Origin: Lantana camara
Taxonomy: Eukaryota; Streptophyta; Magnoliopsida; Lamiales; Verbenaceae
Assembly: GCA_037501455.1 (NCBI GenBank)
Contig: CM074857.1
Span: 97,249,501-97,313,500 of the forward strand
Length of the DNA: 64,000 nt
Direction: 5' to 3'
The translations under genes and the position numbers were made by a program. Within the stretch, counting starts at the first letter, position 1, and each line of letters opens with the position of its first letter. The notes under the pieces were generated by a model. That model ran no database searches. It was not told the origin of the DNA and was given only the letters and a program-made list of their open reading frames with translations. Of the stretch, positions 1-11,214 are shown in pieces.

Positions 1-1439
1 GGGTTACACTGGTTGAGTAAAGAGGAAAGTGGGAATTCCGAGGTTGAAAAAAAAATAAAAAAAAAATAATAATAATAGATTCGGAAATAGAAATGAAAGA
101 AGTGGGCCGCTTAAAAAAGGAACAAAGGAAATGCAAGAATTAACAAGTAACGAGACCCTAGAAAGCAATGGTAAGGGACGAATTGAGAGATTTAAACACC
201 CGGTCGACTTCGAGATCGAGGTGAGAATGACTTTGGGAATAATATTGGAAGAGACAAGTTCTTGAATGAAGATCCGGATTTAAAGAGAGTTTGAAATTCG
301 ATGGACAAGAGGGGTAAAGGATGATCGATTGAAACCTCGGTTGCAAGATCAACGCCGTTGGTTTCTTATTACCTGACACGCATGAACTCAAATCTTCCAA
401 AGTTGAATAGATTGACGTGTCTTCTGTCATGAAGATGATGGGGTTGTGAGAGAATTTCAAGGAAACTGATAAGGGAGGTGTTGGATAGGAGAAGCCGAAC
501 AAATCATCATATTCTGAGATGGACAAATAGAGAGTTAATTCAACCGAGCTTTGAAAGTGGAATATTTAAGGGAATGTTAGCAGGATTTGAGGATGAGAAT
601 TCAAGCTATTAATGACTAGCTTGAGCCAAGAAGGCCGAATGAAAACTTGTGATGGAGATCGGGTTAATGGGTTGAAGATCAAGTGCCCACTCAAGAAGGG
701 AACTTCAGATTGTGGTGTTCGTAAGGAAAGGAAAGTTGATCGTGGAGTGAAACTCGGGTGGACATTAAAGTGTTGAAGACATCGGGTATTTCGAGGACTG
801 ACACTAAAGGTAGAGAGACCTCCAAGGACAAATCAAGTCTTGAGTCGGATCGCTACCATGGAAGATTCCCGACCAACGGTGAACGGTACATCAAGCATCC
901 ATGGCATATGCATACACACAACTTAACTTCAAATAATTTCATGACGCTAAATGCATTGATTGTTTGTTGTATTACTTTCCTTTGTATGAATGATACTTGA
1001 TATATTTGACTTTTCCTACTTGTTCCTTACATGGTTGGTGTGAGTGTTTATTTAATTGTTCTCTTGGGTTGTTGTGTTTGTTTGTTTGAGAGACAGGGTT
1101 CTCTCATTGTTTGTCGAGAGACGGGGTTCTCTCGTTGTTTGTTTGAGAGACGGGGTTCTCTTGTTGTTTGTTGAGGGACGGGGCTCTCTCCTTGTTGCTT
1201 GTTTCTTGTTTAACATACTTTAGTGGCAGTTTAGATCTTTTCGAGTGTTTAGGTTCCGGGTGAGTTAAGGGTCGTGATTTAATTGAGTTTGAAGACCCCT
1301 TGGTGCTCGAATACCTTTTCCGAACTAATTCCTGATGAGGAGTTGCTAACCCGCGTGGGATGAACCCGGGAGAGTTGCTTAAGAGTCCAGAACTCGAGGC
1401 GGTGGACCTGAGGACAAGGCCATTTTAAGGTGGAGAGGT
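1..1439 (+). mobile_element. 3' internal remnant of a Ty3/gypsy element
   Basis: This stretch ends in a purine-rich tract (AAGGTGGAGAGGT) directly before a sequence starting TGTAACGCCCC, the usual junction of polypurine tract and 3' LTR in plant Del/Tekay-type gypsy elements. No reading frame here is recognisable as pol. The short open frames (for example 758-1000 plus and 158-526 minus) match nothing I know and are probably chance. The segment may be 3' untranslated sequence or heavily decayed coding DNA. The element is cut by the window edge. Assignment rests on the junction alone. Confidence 0.4.
1088..1200 (+). repeat. Four tandem 28-29 bp hairpin units
   Basis: Four imperfect copies begin at 1088, 1116, 1145 and 1173. 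The core of each is GAGAGACGGGGTTCTCTC, whose ends are complementary (GAGAGA against TCTCTC), so every unit can fold into a small hairpin. The units lie in the 3' non-coding part of the gypsy remnant, about 240 bp before the LTR. Confidence 0.8.
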
Positions 1440-4400
1440 TGTAACGCCCCACATGTTGAAATTATTCAGGTACGCACGCCACACGTGAGAGTTTGAGGGT
1501 TAGGAACTTTCTTTTCCTTTGTACGTGTATTTAATTTTAATTTTGATTATGTGACTTATATGATTTAATTGAGTATGTTATTTAAATTTGTTTATAATAT
1601 GCTAACTTGCTATTTAAATGTTTTATTTCGTTCATGTACTTATTTGAAATTATATGAAATCCTTGAACTCTTTTCAACTTTGAATTTAGACCAAATTGCC
1701 AACCTATCAAATCTTGGCACCATAATTCAATTACTTAAATTCTTAGAGGACTTGGTTGCAATTTTACCCTTTTCTTCCCCATCTTTGAATGATATACATA
1801 TATACACATATACATACACTTTGTTCTTCATTTTACATTTCAAGATACAAACAAGAACTCCTTCTCTCTTCCCCTCCTTCAATCTCGGTCCAAGCAAGAA
1901 GGTGAAGGACAAGTGTTTTCTTCCATTTTATCCAAGGAATCAAGCTCAAGGTCCTCTTCTTTCCTTCCCCTTCATCTCTTCTTTCTTCCAAGGTAAGATA
2001 GTGTTTATGTTTGATGAATTCATGAGGTGTTTCTAGGGTTTTATGATATATATGAATCCTTGAACCAATATGCATTATTTGTGAAGTATATGAGTTGATT
2101 GATGCATATATATCAACATTTACATGGAACTTGAAGCATACATGGTCATCTCCATTTTTAAGGGTTTCCTTGACACCTTTGCTTGAATCATAGCATATTT
2201 CTTTGGTTTACTTGTGACCTAAATGATATATATGACTTGTATACATGTTATATGTTAGTTTTAGGTTGATTTCTTGCATTGGTTTGGTGTTGGAGTGTGC
2301 TTGGGAGCTATTTCCGCGAACCACCCTGTTTTTCCCCTGTTTTTCTCGACCAGCGGCTTCCCAAATGGGAGTTTGGCCATTTAGTTCATTCACCAAACGC
2401 CCGTTTCACTTCCCAGAATTTTGACCCGAGAGCTCCCAAACGCCCGTTTAGGTTTTCAGACCATTTTTCAAACGGGCGTTTCTCCCTCATACGAACTCCG
2501 ATTGACTTATTTTTGAGCCTTTGGAAACCCATTGAAGTTTAGAATAACTTCAAATTAGAATCATCTCAATATCTTTTCCCATTTGTGAGTTATAATCAAC
2601 TATTTTAGGTGTCGCCACTTTCCCGGAAAACTGCACTCGCCTAACTTCAAGCTTACGCCATTTTCTCCTCACTTTGACCTAGAAAACAAGCCATATACCA
2701 TAGGAAAGGTCTTTGTGTCTATTTTCATATCCAATAAGAAAAACTCAATTCCAACTTATAGAACTTAAGATATTCCAGTTTTCCCTCAGCATGTGCATTT
2801 CCAAAAACTATCACCTTTTGCCAAACTTTGCCAAAACCTCTTTTCTTGCGTTCCTTTCACTTCTTTAGCTCCCGTATGTGACTTATATGGAGTATATACT
2901 TGCTTAATTGATAATTATGCTCTTATTTGACACTCTTTGGTTCTTACTTGCTTAAGTTTGATTGTTTGAATTATGCTTGATATATGAATTGAATTCGTGT
3001 CAGTAATTGAGTATATGAACATGATCACACCCTTCCGTGACATACTTATGCTTTATTCCATATTGAATCATCTCATGACACGTTACATCATCTCATAAGT
3101 ATGCCGTGCATCTTATGTGGCTTCATATTGAGTCGTGTCTCACTAGTACACATTATGCCTTCTCTTGTACAGTTCTTCTCCACGGTGGAGACTTCCGGTT
3201 CGAATAGGCACCCATATTATTCATGTTCCTTGTCTCGTGGTATTCCAGGTGAGGGTGTTTTTGTTCTAGTTATGTATTAAATCCCTATAACCCTTATGTG
3301 ATATGTTTTGGTCAAATTCCTTTGCATATATTTATATATCGTTTGTAAGCAAAAGCATCGAGCAAATTCTTATCGAGTAAATGTTTTCAACGATTGATTC
3401 ATTTGAAATGAAATGTATTGAAATGTTCTAACGAATTGAAATGTTTTGGCGAGATAACGCACTTCACGTTCAAGTTATTGGGCCCGGGGAAATGTGGTCT
3501 TGGATACCGGTACGGCATTGGGCCGTCGGGCAATCCCTTATCACATAGTACCCTTTGAGATTATCCTCGCACGACTTTGGTGGCAGGAAGGCGGGATATT
3601 CTTGAGCCGGTGGTTAATCCACTTGAAAGGAGCGGGTAGGAGTCATGAGCCCCCGTCTCGACATGTTCACGTTAAATGGTTGGGTCTGCAGGTCCGACAA
3701 TTTCGGAGGGAAAAGTTGGAATATTTTACGATCATGTTCATGTTTATGTTACGCACCGTGCGGGAAGGCCGGGACACGGATTGCCCAAACGACTATGTTT
3801 TACGCCCGCATGTATTAGTATGTATTGTATGATCACGTATTCAAATCATTAAATCATGTTCATTGTACACGATCGGAGTTTGATTGGAGATAATGCACGC
3901 TCACTCGCCGAGCTATAACGATTATTCATGCACGTAACGAATTTAATATGAATTAGTCGTAAAGTCCGAGCATTGCTAATCTATTCTTGCCCTTCTCGAG
4001 AACTATCTTTAAATAAAACTTTGCTTGGGATTTATGACTTGCATGTGCATGTTTTATATATACGTATAGCTCCTGCTCACTTAGTCTTCTAGAGACTGAT
4101 ACCTCTTTTCCCCACTTCTCAGTTTTCTTGCAGGTTGTGCTAGGCAGAAGTCAAGTTTTAGTATTTGTTCAAGTCTTCCACGTACACTCGAGTCACATTT
4201 CACCTTTATTATGTTTATTGGTATCATGTAATTAAATGGGTCTGTGTGCCAACGTAGGTTTATGATTTATAATTTATAGATTTTGAATATTGATTCGGGA
4301 CAGGTTGCATGAGTAGTTGAACCCGTCGTTTGGTGGCATGTTGAATTTATTTTATGCTTTGATTTGATCTGGCTTGAAGCCATTATTGAATCCGTTCACG

Positions 4401-4585
4401 TTAACTTTATTGTTTCCGCATCACGTTTTGGTTATTGAGTTAATTGGTTCAGGGTTAGTTCCACCTAGCTAAGAAAGTTTAGTTTTATTTGTCACCCGTT
4501 CGCTATGAGTCCGGTTCATGTTGGATCATCCGTTTCACGTGTGGACTAGACTTGTAGTGCGGGGGATGTGGTGCCTATCGTCACG
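1440..4585 (+). mobile_element. Ty3/gypsy LTR, about 3.1 kb
   Basis: The segment starts TGTAACGCCCCAC after a purine-rich tract. It has the features of long Del/Tekay-type LTRs: a pyrimidine-rich stretch near 1860-1990 and a GC-richer block around 3480-3830 containing GGGCCCGG. It holds no real gene; the open frames at 1569-2036 and 3494-3832 are chance frames inside the LTR. The 3' limit is not firm. The sequence near 4555-4585 looks like an LTR terminus, but no TSD partner is available because the left half of the element lies outside the window. Confidence 0.55.
2395..2481. repeat. Three copies of a near-palindromic 12-mer inside the LTR
   Basis: AAACGCCCGTTT occurs at 2395-2406 and 2438-2449, and its inverse AAACGGGCGTTT at 2470-2481. 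The unit is close to palindromic, so the copies can pair with each other. Function unknown; possibly a protein-binding or RNA-folding element of the LTR. Confidence 0.7.
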
Positions 4586-4589
4586 GGTG

Positions 4590-5113
4590 CTAAAATATTG
4601 TTCTAAATATTATATTTTAGATAATGTGACCAAAAGTTCGGTTGCAAATCTTAAGACTATCGGCAATTGAGAAATTATTTTTGCAATAGAAATTCGGTTG
4701 CAAATAAATATAAAAAATTATAAAATAAATTAATTTTGCAACCTAACTTTGGTTGCAAATTTGTATTAGATTATCTAGCTATTTTGCAACTGAATTTTTT
4801 AATAATTTCGGTTAAAAATTCGGTTGCAAAATTTATGTGTCACGTCAAATTTGCAACCGAATATTTGGTTGCAAACTAGTTATATTTTTGCAACCGAATA
4901 TTCGGTTGCAAAGTGACGTAGCGCACATGCCACGTTCGTGTTTCTTGCGACTAGAAATTCGGTTGCAAAAAATTCGGTTACTAATTTTTGCAACCAGGGT
5001 TTTTGCAACCGAATCTTTCGGTTACAATTCGGTTGCTAAACACTGTTTTTGGGTTGCAAAAGGCCATTTTTCGGTTACAAATTCGATTGCAAAATCCATA
5101 TTTTCTAGTAGTG
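4590..5113. mobile_element. Terminal part of a CACTA-like DNA transposon
   Basis: The right edge reads TTTTCTAGTAGTG, the inverse of the CACTACTAGAAAA terminus typical of CACTA (En/Spm) elements. Inside it, TTCGGTTGCAAA and its inverse recur about a dozen times between 4620 and 5090, as expected of CACTA subterminal repeats. No matching left CACTA terminus was found before 4590 and no transposase frame is present, so this is a truncated or solo end abutting the gypsy LTR. Short open frames across it are repeat translations. Confidence 0.6.
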
Positions 5114-5308
5114 ATAATGATAAGGGTAGTCATCAAGCATATAATTGCGTGCAATAACATTTCAATATAATTTTCATTGCTAGAAAGAGTTACGTACCTT
5201 TTTTATTCAATTCGACTCTAACCCAGAAAAAAAATGACGACAAAACAAAATAATGTGGCGGGGCTTAGAACATCCCAATCCCAAATCAATTGTCTAACAA
5301 ATAGATGA

Positions 5309-5550
5309 ATCACAAGATACATAACGCGTTCCAACATAAACAGTATGCCCTGCAACAGTTTCCTAAGTTTAAATCGGCTGCACAACGCTTGTGGAACGTA
5401 TATCTTTTGGCTCTCAGCATCAACAGTGTATCACAAGATACATAACGCGTTCCAACATAAACAGTATGCCCTGCAACAGTTTCCTAAGTTTAAATCGGCT
5501 GCACAACGCTTGTGGAACGTATATCTTTTGGCTCTCAGCATCAACAGTGT
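5309..5550. repeat. Exact-looking 121-bp tandem duplication
   Basis: Copy 1 is 5309-5429 and copy 2 is 5430-5550, with no difference seen by eye. The period of 121 is not a multiple of three, so it shifts any reading frame crossing it. Near-identity implies a recent event. Confidence 0.9.
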
Positions 5551-5668
5551 ATCTCAAATCAAAATTCCTAAGGCCACTGTTAACCCTAACTTGAATCGCA
5601 AAGTACAGAGCAGGAGTGACAGCAAGAACAGCCATCATGATGAGGATTAATGCTACTTTTGAGACCAT
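5420..5668 (-). CDS. Small hypothetical ORF with N-terminal hydrophobic segment
   Basis: An 82-codon frame begins with an ATG at 5666-5668. It opens with a hydrophobic stretch (about residues 4-24, rich in V, A, L, I and M) resembling a signal peptide or membrane anchor. The rest is basic with two cysteines and is not a family I recognise. The frame runs into the 121-bp duplication and ends soon after entering its second repeat. The original protein, if there was one, probably continued differently. It could be a broken secreted peptide gene or a chance frame. Confidence 0.25.
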   Translation of the reverse strand: MVSKVALILIMMAVLAVTPALYFAIQVRVNSGLRNFDLRYTVDAESQKIYVPQALCSRFKLRKLLQGILFMLERVMYLVIHC

Positions 5669-5973
5669 TTTAGATCTTAAGCTAAGTTTTCTTCTAGATA
5701 AGTGAAAACATGTTCAAGAAAAATGAACGGGATAATCTACGTGGGTTTAGATTTTTCTTCGGATATCTCCATCATGATGTAAAAACTAATGTTTTTAAAT
5801 CAGAGTTGGAATATGAACAAAAGGAATAAATTAAGTAGCCGGCCGCCAGCTTTAGGCATAGCAAGTTTCACCCAATAATATAAGAGAAAATTACAATACT
5901 AGGACATTAACCTGCTCTTCAAAAAATAAAGGAAAAAAAATGCAAAAATAAAATACTAACTGCACATCAGTGG

Positions 5974-6299
5974 TAATTTTGGGATATTTTCTTTTCCGAT
6001 AAAAATTTTGGCATTATAACTAAAAGAATGTTGCGATTTATGGATTTTGGTCCGATTTTAAGCGCCGAAAAACAGAGCGTGTGAAATATGTGCTTACTAA
6101 AACAATCATATGTGTCATAAATGCTTGACATGTACCTAGCCACATTGGTCACCCGTAAAAAAAAGAGACATGTGGAATGCCATGTAATTTTAAACTCTTC
6201 AATCATTTGCTATTTTTCGGCGCCTAAAACCAGTTTAAATTACCGAAATCCGTAAATTGCAACATTTTTTCAATTATGGTCCCAAAATTTTCATCGCAA

Positions 6300-6354
<55 letters not shown>

Positions 6355-6361
6355 AAAATCG
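5974..6361. mobile_element. Foldback MITE with long inverted arms
   Basis: The left arm (about 5978-6073) and right arm (about 6208-6361) are inverted copies. They share blocks such as AAAATGTTGCAATTTACGG against its diverged left partner, and GGCGCCGAAAAA near the inner ends. The outermost block TTTTGGGATAT at 5979 pairs with ATATCCCAAAAT at 6350. The right arm is stretched by a (TA)n run. No coding capacity is visible. TSDs were not identified, so the family is unassigned. Confidence 0.5.
6304..6351. repeat. (TA)n microsatellite
   Basis: About 24 uninterrupted TA units lie inside the right arm of the foldback MITE. Confidence 0.95.
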
Positions 6362-6784
6362 TAAGTGAGATATAGTTGGTATACCCATTTTGTATTTTTT
6401 CCAAAAATAAATGAATAAATAAATAAAGACGTTAACCTTCACTAATTAATCACACCAATGGGTCTCGATCGTTGCAATTTTGTATTGTAACCAAGAAAAA
6501 AATTGCAATTTAAGGTGTTCTTAGATTGTCATTTTTTATTAACTACTGGACTATTTTGTAACTTTACTAAATTAGTGTGTCAAAATGTCAAATTAGAGGA
6601 TAGTGTTAATATTCGAGTTTTGCATTTTATCACGAGTATATATATATATATAACCCATGCACATACACATAGGGAAAAAAAACTTTGAAATTTACATATA
6701 TTGATAGCCCTAATGTTTTTGGATTCAATGAATCAATCCCTCTTGTTTCTTTTTCAATTAGAACTACCCAGATATTTGTGAAAT
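6362..6784. other. AT-rich spacer
   Basis: No gene or repeat family was recognised. A short run of TA (about 6638-6651) is present. Confidence 0.5.
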
Positions 6785-6846
6785 TACATTTTTGGGACAG
6801 TAACTATTTATCATTCATGGAGAGATGATAGTTTGGAGAAGGCACC

Positions 6847-7383
6847 TTGCGCTTGGATTGGTCTACAGAACCCATACACGAACAAATTAAAGCTCACGCA
6901 AATGGTGTTGTTTGTAATCAAGTTATTAATCTTTGGTTGATGAGAAATCATTTAAAACTTGTTTTGAGTGAAAAGCTGGACTATTATACTCCATTTTGTT
7001 ATGATATGATGTACACTGATCTGTGTTTGGGCGAGAGAGCGGTAATATATTTGATGCAGGAACGATGGGTATATACGGAGCATTGGCTTTGGGAGGAGGG
7101 GCTAATTTGGCACCGAGAAAATAATTATGTAATTGAGGGGTTATTTAATGACCAGCAACATCCTATCATCATTTGTGAAAGCCCGAGGACGCTAGTATTG
7201 TGATTGCAATCATCATTTGTGAAAGCCCGAGGACGCTAGTATTGTGGTTGCCAAATGTACATCTCGCCTATGTCCGTTGATATGGCCCGGATGGCTGGGC
7301 ACCTCTTATTGAGGCCAACGGAGGATCCAATAGAGTTGTTTGGTATGAGGGGTGATGAGTCTCCTATGGGCCATTATAAGAAC
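6847..7383 (+). pseudogene. Unidentified coding remnant
   Basis: A frame of about 118 codons (6847-7203) has protein-like composition: many W, H, Y and C residues, and segments such as INLWLMRNHLKLVLSEKL and DLCLGERAVIYLMQERW. Its first codon as an open frame is TTG, so it is probably an internal exon or fragment. A 44-bp tandem duplication at the end changes the frame. Past it, protein-like sequence with WLPNVHLAYV and ANGGSNRVVWYEG continues with a stop inside it. I do not recognise the family. It looks like a pseudogenised exon rather than transposase, but that is uncertain. Confidence 0.35.
7165..7246 (+). repeat. 44-bp-period tandem duplication
   Basis: A 38-base block occurs at 7165-7202 and again at 7209-7246. 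The period of 44 is not a multiple of three and breaks the coding remnant it lies in. Confidence 0.85.
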
Positions 7384-8449
7384 TAGCAACTTTGCACATT
7401 CTATGCATGTGCAAATACAAATAATTATTATATAAATATATTAAAATTAAATTTTTTTTATTAAATATATATTCTATAGTTTTTTTTAATATAATCATTA
7501 ATTTATGATAAATAAATAAATAAATAAGATAAGATAATGTCATTTTAATAATTATAAAAATTTAAAATATAAGTGAAAAGTGATAAAAATTATAATTAAA
7601 AAAGAAAAAAGAAAAAAAATGCAAGTGATAAGAAATAAAAGAGAAATTAAGAAGAGAAGTGATGAAACAGAAAAGAGAAATTAATAGAACGTGGAAGAGA
7701 TAAAGTCGGATAAAATCAATCAATAAATAAATAGAAAAGAAATTATTTTTAGAGTCCAAAAGACCAAACTTGACTCTCTCGCTTAATAGATAGTATAGAT
7801 GATCAGGCTGGAGACTTCTCGAGAATTTGGAAGTGCTTAAAAACTTTTGCCCAACAATTGCTCTTTGTTGTTAGTTAGTGCGCACTTGAGTTTAAATGTT
7901 ATTCATGATCGTTAGATTATGTACGCTTATATGTACACTTGGATGTTTGGTTGGTATATATGAGGAGGGGGTCTCGCTAATATAAAAAATAAAAAATAAA
8001 AAACTATTTATCATTCATAATTTCTGGATAGAGTGTTAATTAAATAAAATTCTCAATTTAAAGATTTTGTTTTCCCAATTCAATCCGACTAAATTGATCA
8101 CGAGCACAATACGTGTCGATAGTGTGCGTCAAAACTAGCATTCTATGTGGTATTGCACTGCCTACTTGGCATATCATTTAAAATGTTCATGCATTTATAA
8201 ATTAATATCATGTTATATTCTTAGAATGAGTTTTAATTAATTTCTATATATATTTTTTTTTCTACACGTATAACGCACTTACATTTAGGGCAATAACAAC
8301 GGTCCAAATAAATTCAGCTCACCAGGTGCACAAAGAGACAATGGAAAGAATTATAACATAACAATAACTTAAAAACAACGCACAAAGCTTCATGAAGAAA
8401 AGAAAAAAAAATCAATCAAAATGAAAGGTGAAAAACGTCAGTATACTAG
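7384..8449. other. AT-rich spacer with a retroposon-like tail
   Basis: The stretch is strongly AT-rich and without credible genes. Around 7925-8005 is GTACACTTGGATG followed by ATGAGGAGGGGGTCTCGCT and an A-rich run, resembling the tail at 9440-9541 in the phytocyanin intron. Both look like 3' ends of the same non-LTR retroposon family. The 3' flank of the phytocyanin gene begins at the right edge. Confidence 0.4.
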
Positions 8450-9723
8450 TTAAGCCCAGATCATTTTTACGATGGACAATGCTACGAGCATCCAGAGACC
8501 ATGTGTCGATAAGTGATTGGCGGCTGAAGTTCCGGTGGTGGGGCTGGGAGCGGAGGCCGGACTATCTGCCGAGGAGACTGTGATAACTAACTTCATTCCG
8601 GAGGCACAGTGATTGCCGACACCACAAATGTACCACTTTCTTCCTGGAGTTGCTAGGGTAATTAGGTCATTTCCGCTGGTTCGGGCTTGAACAGATGGCG
8701 GCGCCATGCATTGCTGGAAGGACGTCCCGTTTACGCCGTAGACATTATGCGCTCCTTGATTGTAACTGAAAACTTTGTTTACAAAAACGGGTTAAATTAA
8801 TGAAGAGGGTGAAAAACATATATTTATGTACATAATTTGACCAAATAAAGGTTCTTGCTTCTTAGTAATATGTCAAAGACTGTTTATATTGATTTAAAAA
8901 AGATGTTTTACATCGACACCTACACCCGGCGATTGCCTTCCTAAACGAGAGTATTGCAAACCCTAATCTAAAGAGTTCTCAAAATTATAAATTATCCTAT
9001 TTTGTTGGGATTTTGGTCAATTTATGAAGTGGTGGGTTACTCTTAATTTAAAAATTAAAAGTAAAGAACCAAATTATTCAAAATTTAATTCAAAAGTAAA
9101 TTAAAGTTCTAAATTATTTAAATCTGTATATTTCCAATAAATTATGTTTTTATTTATTTTTATTATTATTAAGTTGAAGGTAAATTGGTCGGTTCACTTT
9201 CCGTCACACTTAAATCCTAATCAAATAAGCTAATTTGTAATTTTTTAAATTTATTGAGGTGAAATTTGTAATATTTTCATATAAGTACATAAAAATTATA
9301 ATTATGTAATCTCCAATCCGGTATGGACGTTAAAAAGCTTAATAATTAAAATTGTACTTATGTTTTTGACTAATTACTTCTTTTCGAGAAGGCATTTTTC
9401 TTGTAATAGTCTTATTGATACTTGGATTATGGTTCATTGTCTGTGTACTTGGATGCTAGTATTAATAATATGAGGTAGGGGCTCGCTAAAAGCCTAAAAC
9501 CCTACGGCTCGCTGCCAGTTCCCAAACAAAAAAAAAAAAATTGCACTTATGTTAATATTGTACACTTACTAAGCCTGTCTCCAACCACGAATGGTTTCCC
9601 CTCGGCCCATGCAGTGTAGTTAACGCCCACTTTCCAACCGGCATCATCTCCAACCATATAGTCGGTGGCCAAAACAGGCGCAGAAAGGGCTGCTACCACG
9701 ACTATGGCCAATAAAGCCTTCAT
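8450..9723 (-). CDS. Phytocyanin (blue copper protein), GPI-anchored type
   Basis: There are two exons: 9570-9723 (51 codons plus one base) and 8450-8772, joined by a 797-bp GT-AG intron (donor GTAAGT). The product is 158 residues. Residues 1-19 form a signal peptide. The mature plastocyanin-like domain (about 20-117) has the copper ligands His60 (GAHNVYGV), Cys101 and His106 (YICGVGNHC) and Met111. Cys73 and Cys107 form the usual disulphide. The Met ligand points to a uclacyanin or plantacyanin-like protein rather than a stellacyanin. A Ser/Pro/Thr-rich linker and a C-terminal hydrophobic segment suggest arabinogalactan glycosylation and a GPI anchor at the plasma membrane. Phytocyanins are thought to act in extracellular redox or cell-wall signalling; the substrate is unknown. 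The start is the only ATG before the signal peptide. No defect is visible. Confidence 0.9.
9440..9541 (+). mobile_element. Non-LTR retroposon 3' tail inside the phytocyanin intron
   Basis: GTACTTGGATGC, then ATATGAGGTAGGGGCTCGCT, then CCCTACGGCTCGCTGCC and a run of about 13 A form a typical LINE/RTE-like 3' tail. It lies next to the donor site of the intron of the minus-strand gene. A related tail is at 7925-8005. The 5' extent is unclear. Confidence 0.4.
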
Positions 9724-9845
9724 GCTGATCGAAGTACGTACTTGATAGGGTGAGCGAAAAGCAAAGTTATTTATTGTGGCTTTCTTGTTATCACAATTTG
9801 CTTGTGTTTTAGTAATTGGCGATGTGTGGTGCTGGAAAATATGTG

Positions 9846-9853
9846 TATTTATA
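9846..9853 (-). promoter_or_regulatory. TATA box of the phytocyanin gene
   Basis: TATAAATA reads on the minus strand about 125 bp upstream of the ATG at 9723, a normal distance for a plant gene with a leader near 90 nt. Confidence 0.6.
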
Positions 9854-9899
9854 GAGTGTCAAAGATTAGGAATTGAGTAGGTACGTTAATAGACAGCCG

Positions 9900-10715
9900 G
9901 CTAAAAGCGGCAGCAACTAATTAATATAGCATGGGGAGAAGCTGAGACTTGGTAAAACAAATTGATGAGGCACATGTTTGTCTTTCCCCTCCCTCTATTC
10001 AGCCAAATGTTTGCTTTTCAAGTCATTGATTTATTTGATATCTATACATTAGATGCATGATATAAGTGGTAAGGGGTAAATTAGTCGTGGAGTTTTTGGA
10101 GAAATATCTGATTTTACTGAGTTAACTAATAATCTTATTTAAATTAGTTTGTATTAGAATTTTGTCGATTAGGATTTGTGTTTTCTATATTTTTAATGGG
10201 GCTTTTTGCATATTTCACCCGTGTGTTAGTCCTAATTAACACAAAAAATCCTACAATATGAAAATTGACATATAAAATTCTGTATTTTCAAAATATTTGT
10301 ATAGCAAACCCTGAAATTTTCTAGTGTTCGACAGGCGCTTTTAGCGCGATTAGAACAATAATTTTCTCTATTTATTGAACGCAAATGACTAATTTAATCT
10401 TTTATATTCTAATACACATCTCATATCTCTTTGTATTGTTCAATACTTTTTTATATGCACCAAAACCCCTATATAAAATAAAAATTGCATGAAGAATCCT
10501 ATAAACAGAAGAAAAAAAATGTCACCAATAAATAGACAATACAAGTACACCTGCTGCTCCATTTACAGAAAAATAAAATAGACAATAGACATTGAAAAAT
10601 AAAATTTGAAATCTACGTTTAATTTGTGAGGATAAAATAGAGATTTTGTATTTAAATTATAATAATATCATATAAAGGGGTAGTGTGCAAATATGTCTAA
10701 AACAATGTTAATTTT

Positions 10716-10795
<80 letters not shown>

Positions 10796-11214
10796 CCATT
10801 TCACCTTAACACTCATTAAATTTGAAGAATATCTCTATATGGTTGCTAGTTTGTTATGAAAAATAACTGAAGGTGTGCCTTGCTTATTTCACAAGTAGAA
10901 ATGAAATTGATTTAAAGGTATCTCTCGATTATAATCAATATGTCAAATAATTAAAAGTACATTTTTAAATTAATGAATGGTATATGAACTTGAATCGAGA
11001 GAATCCTAGATATTTTTATTAATTGATATAATTCGGTTTATTTTGTGAATTGTGACTTGTCGTTAATTGATAATTTTAGTTTGTAATTAGTTGGTTTTAG
11101 ATAAAAATTCAAAATCTTGTTTTAATTGCTTTGTTATTTTTCCTCAAATAAAAAATAGTTATCGGAGGAGGGATTTATTGCTAGCGCATGGTGTAAAATG
11201 TAAATGATGGAAAG
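9900..11214. other. AT-rich spacer
   Basis: No gene is recognised. The stretch contains the (AT)n run at 10720-10792. The rest is low-complexity AT-rich DNA upstream of the phytocyanin promoter. Confidence 0.5.
10720..10792. repeat. (AT)n microsatellite
   Basis: About 36 uninterrupted AT units. Confidence 0.95.

Noticed and set aside
1860..1990. A coding gene in the pyrimidine-rich stretch of the first LTR
   Set aside because: The composition is CT-rich low complexity inside an LTR, with different frames open on both strands.
3494..3832. A 112-codon plus-strand frame
   Set aside because: It lies wholly inside a gypsy LTR in its GC-richer block; no domain is recognisable.
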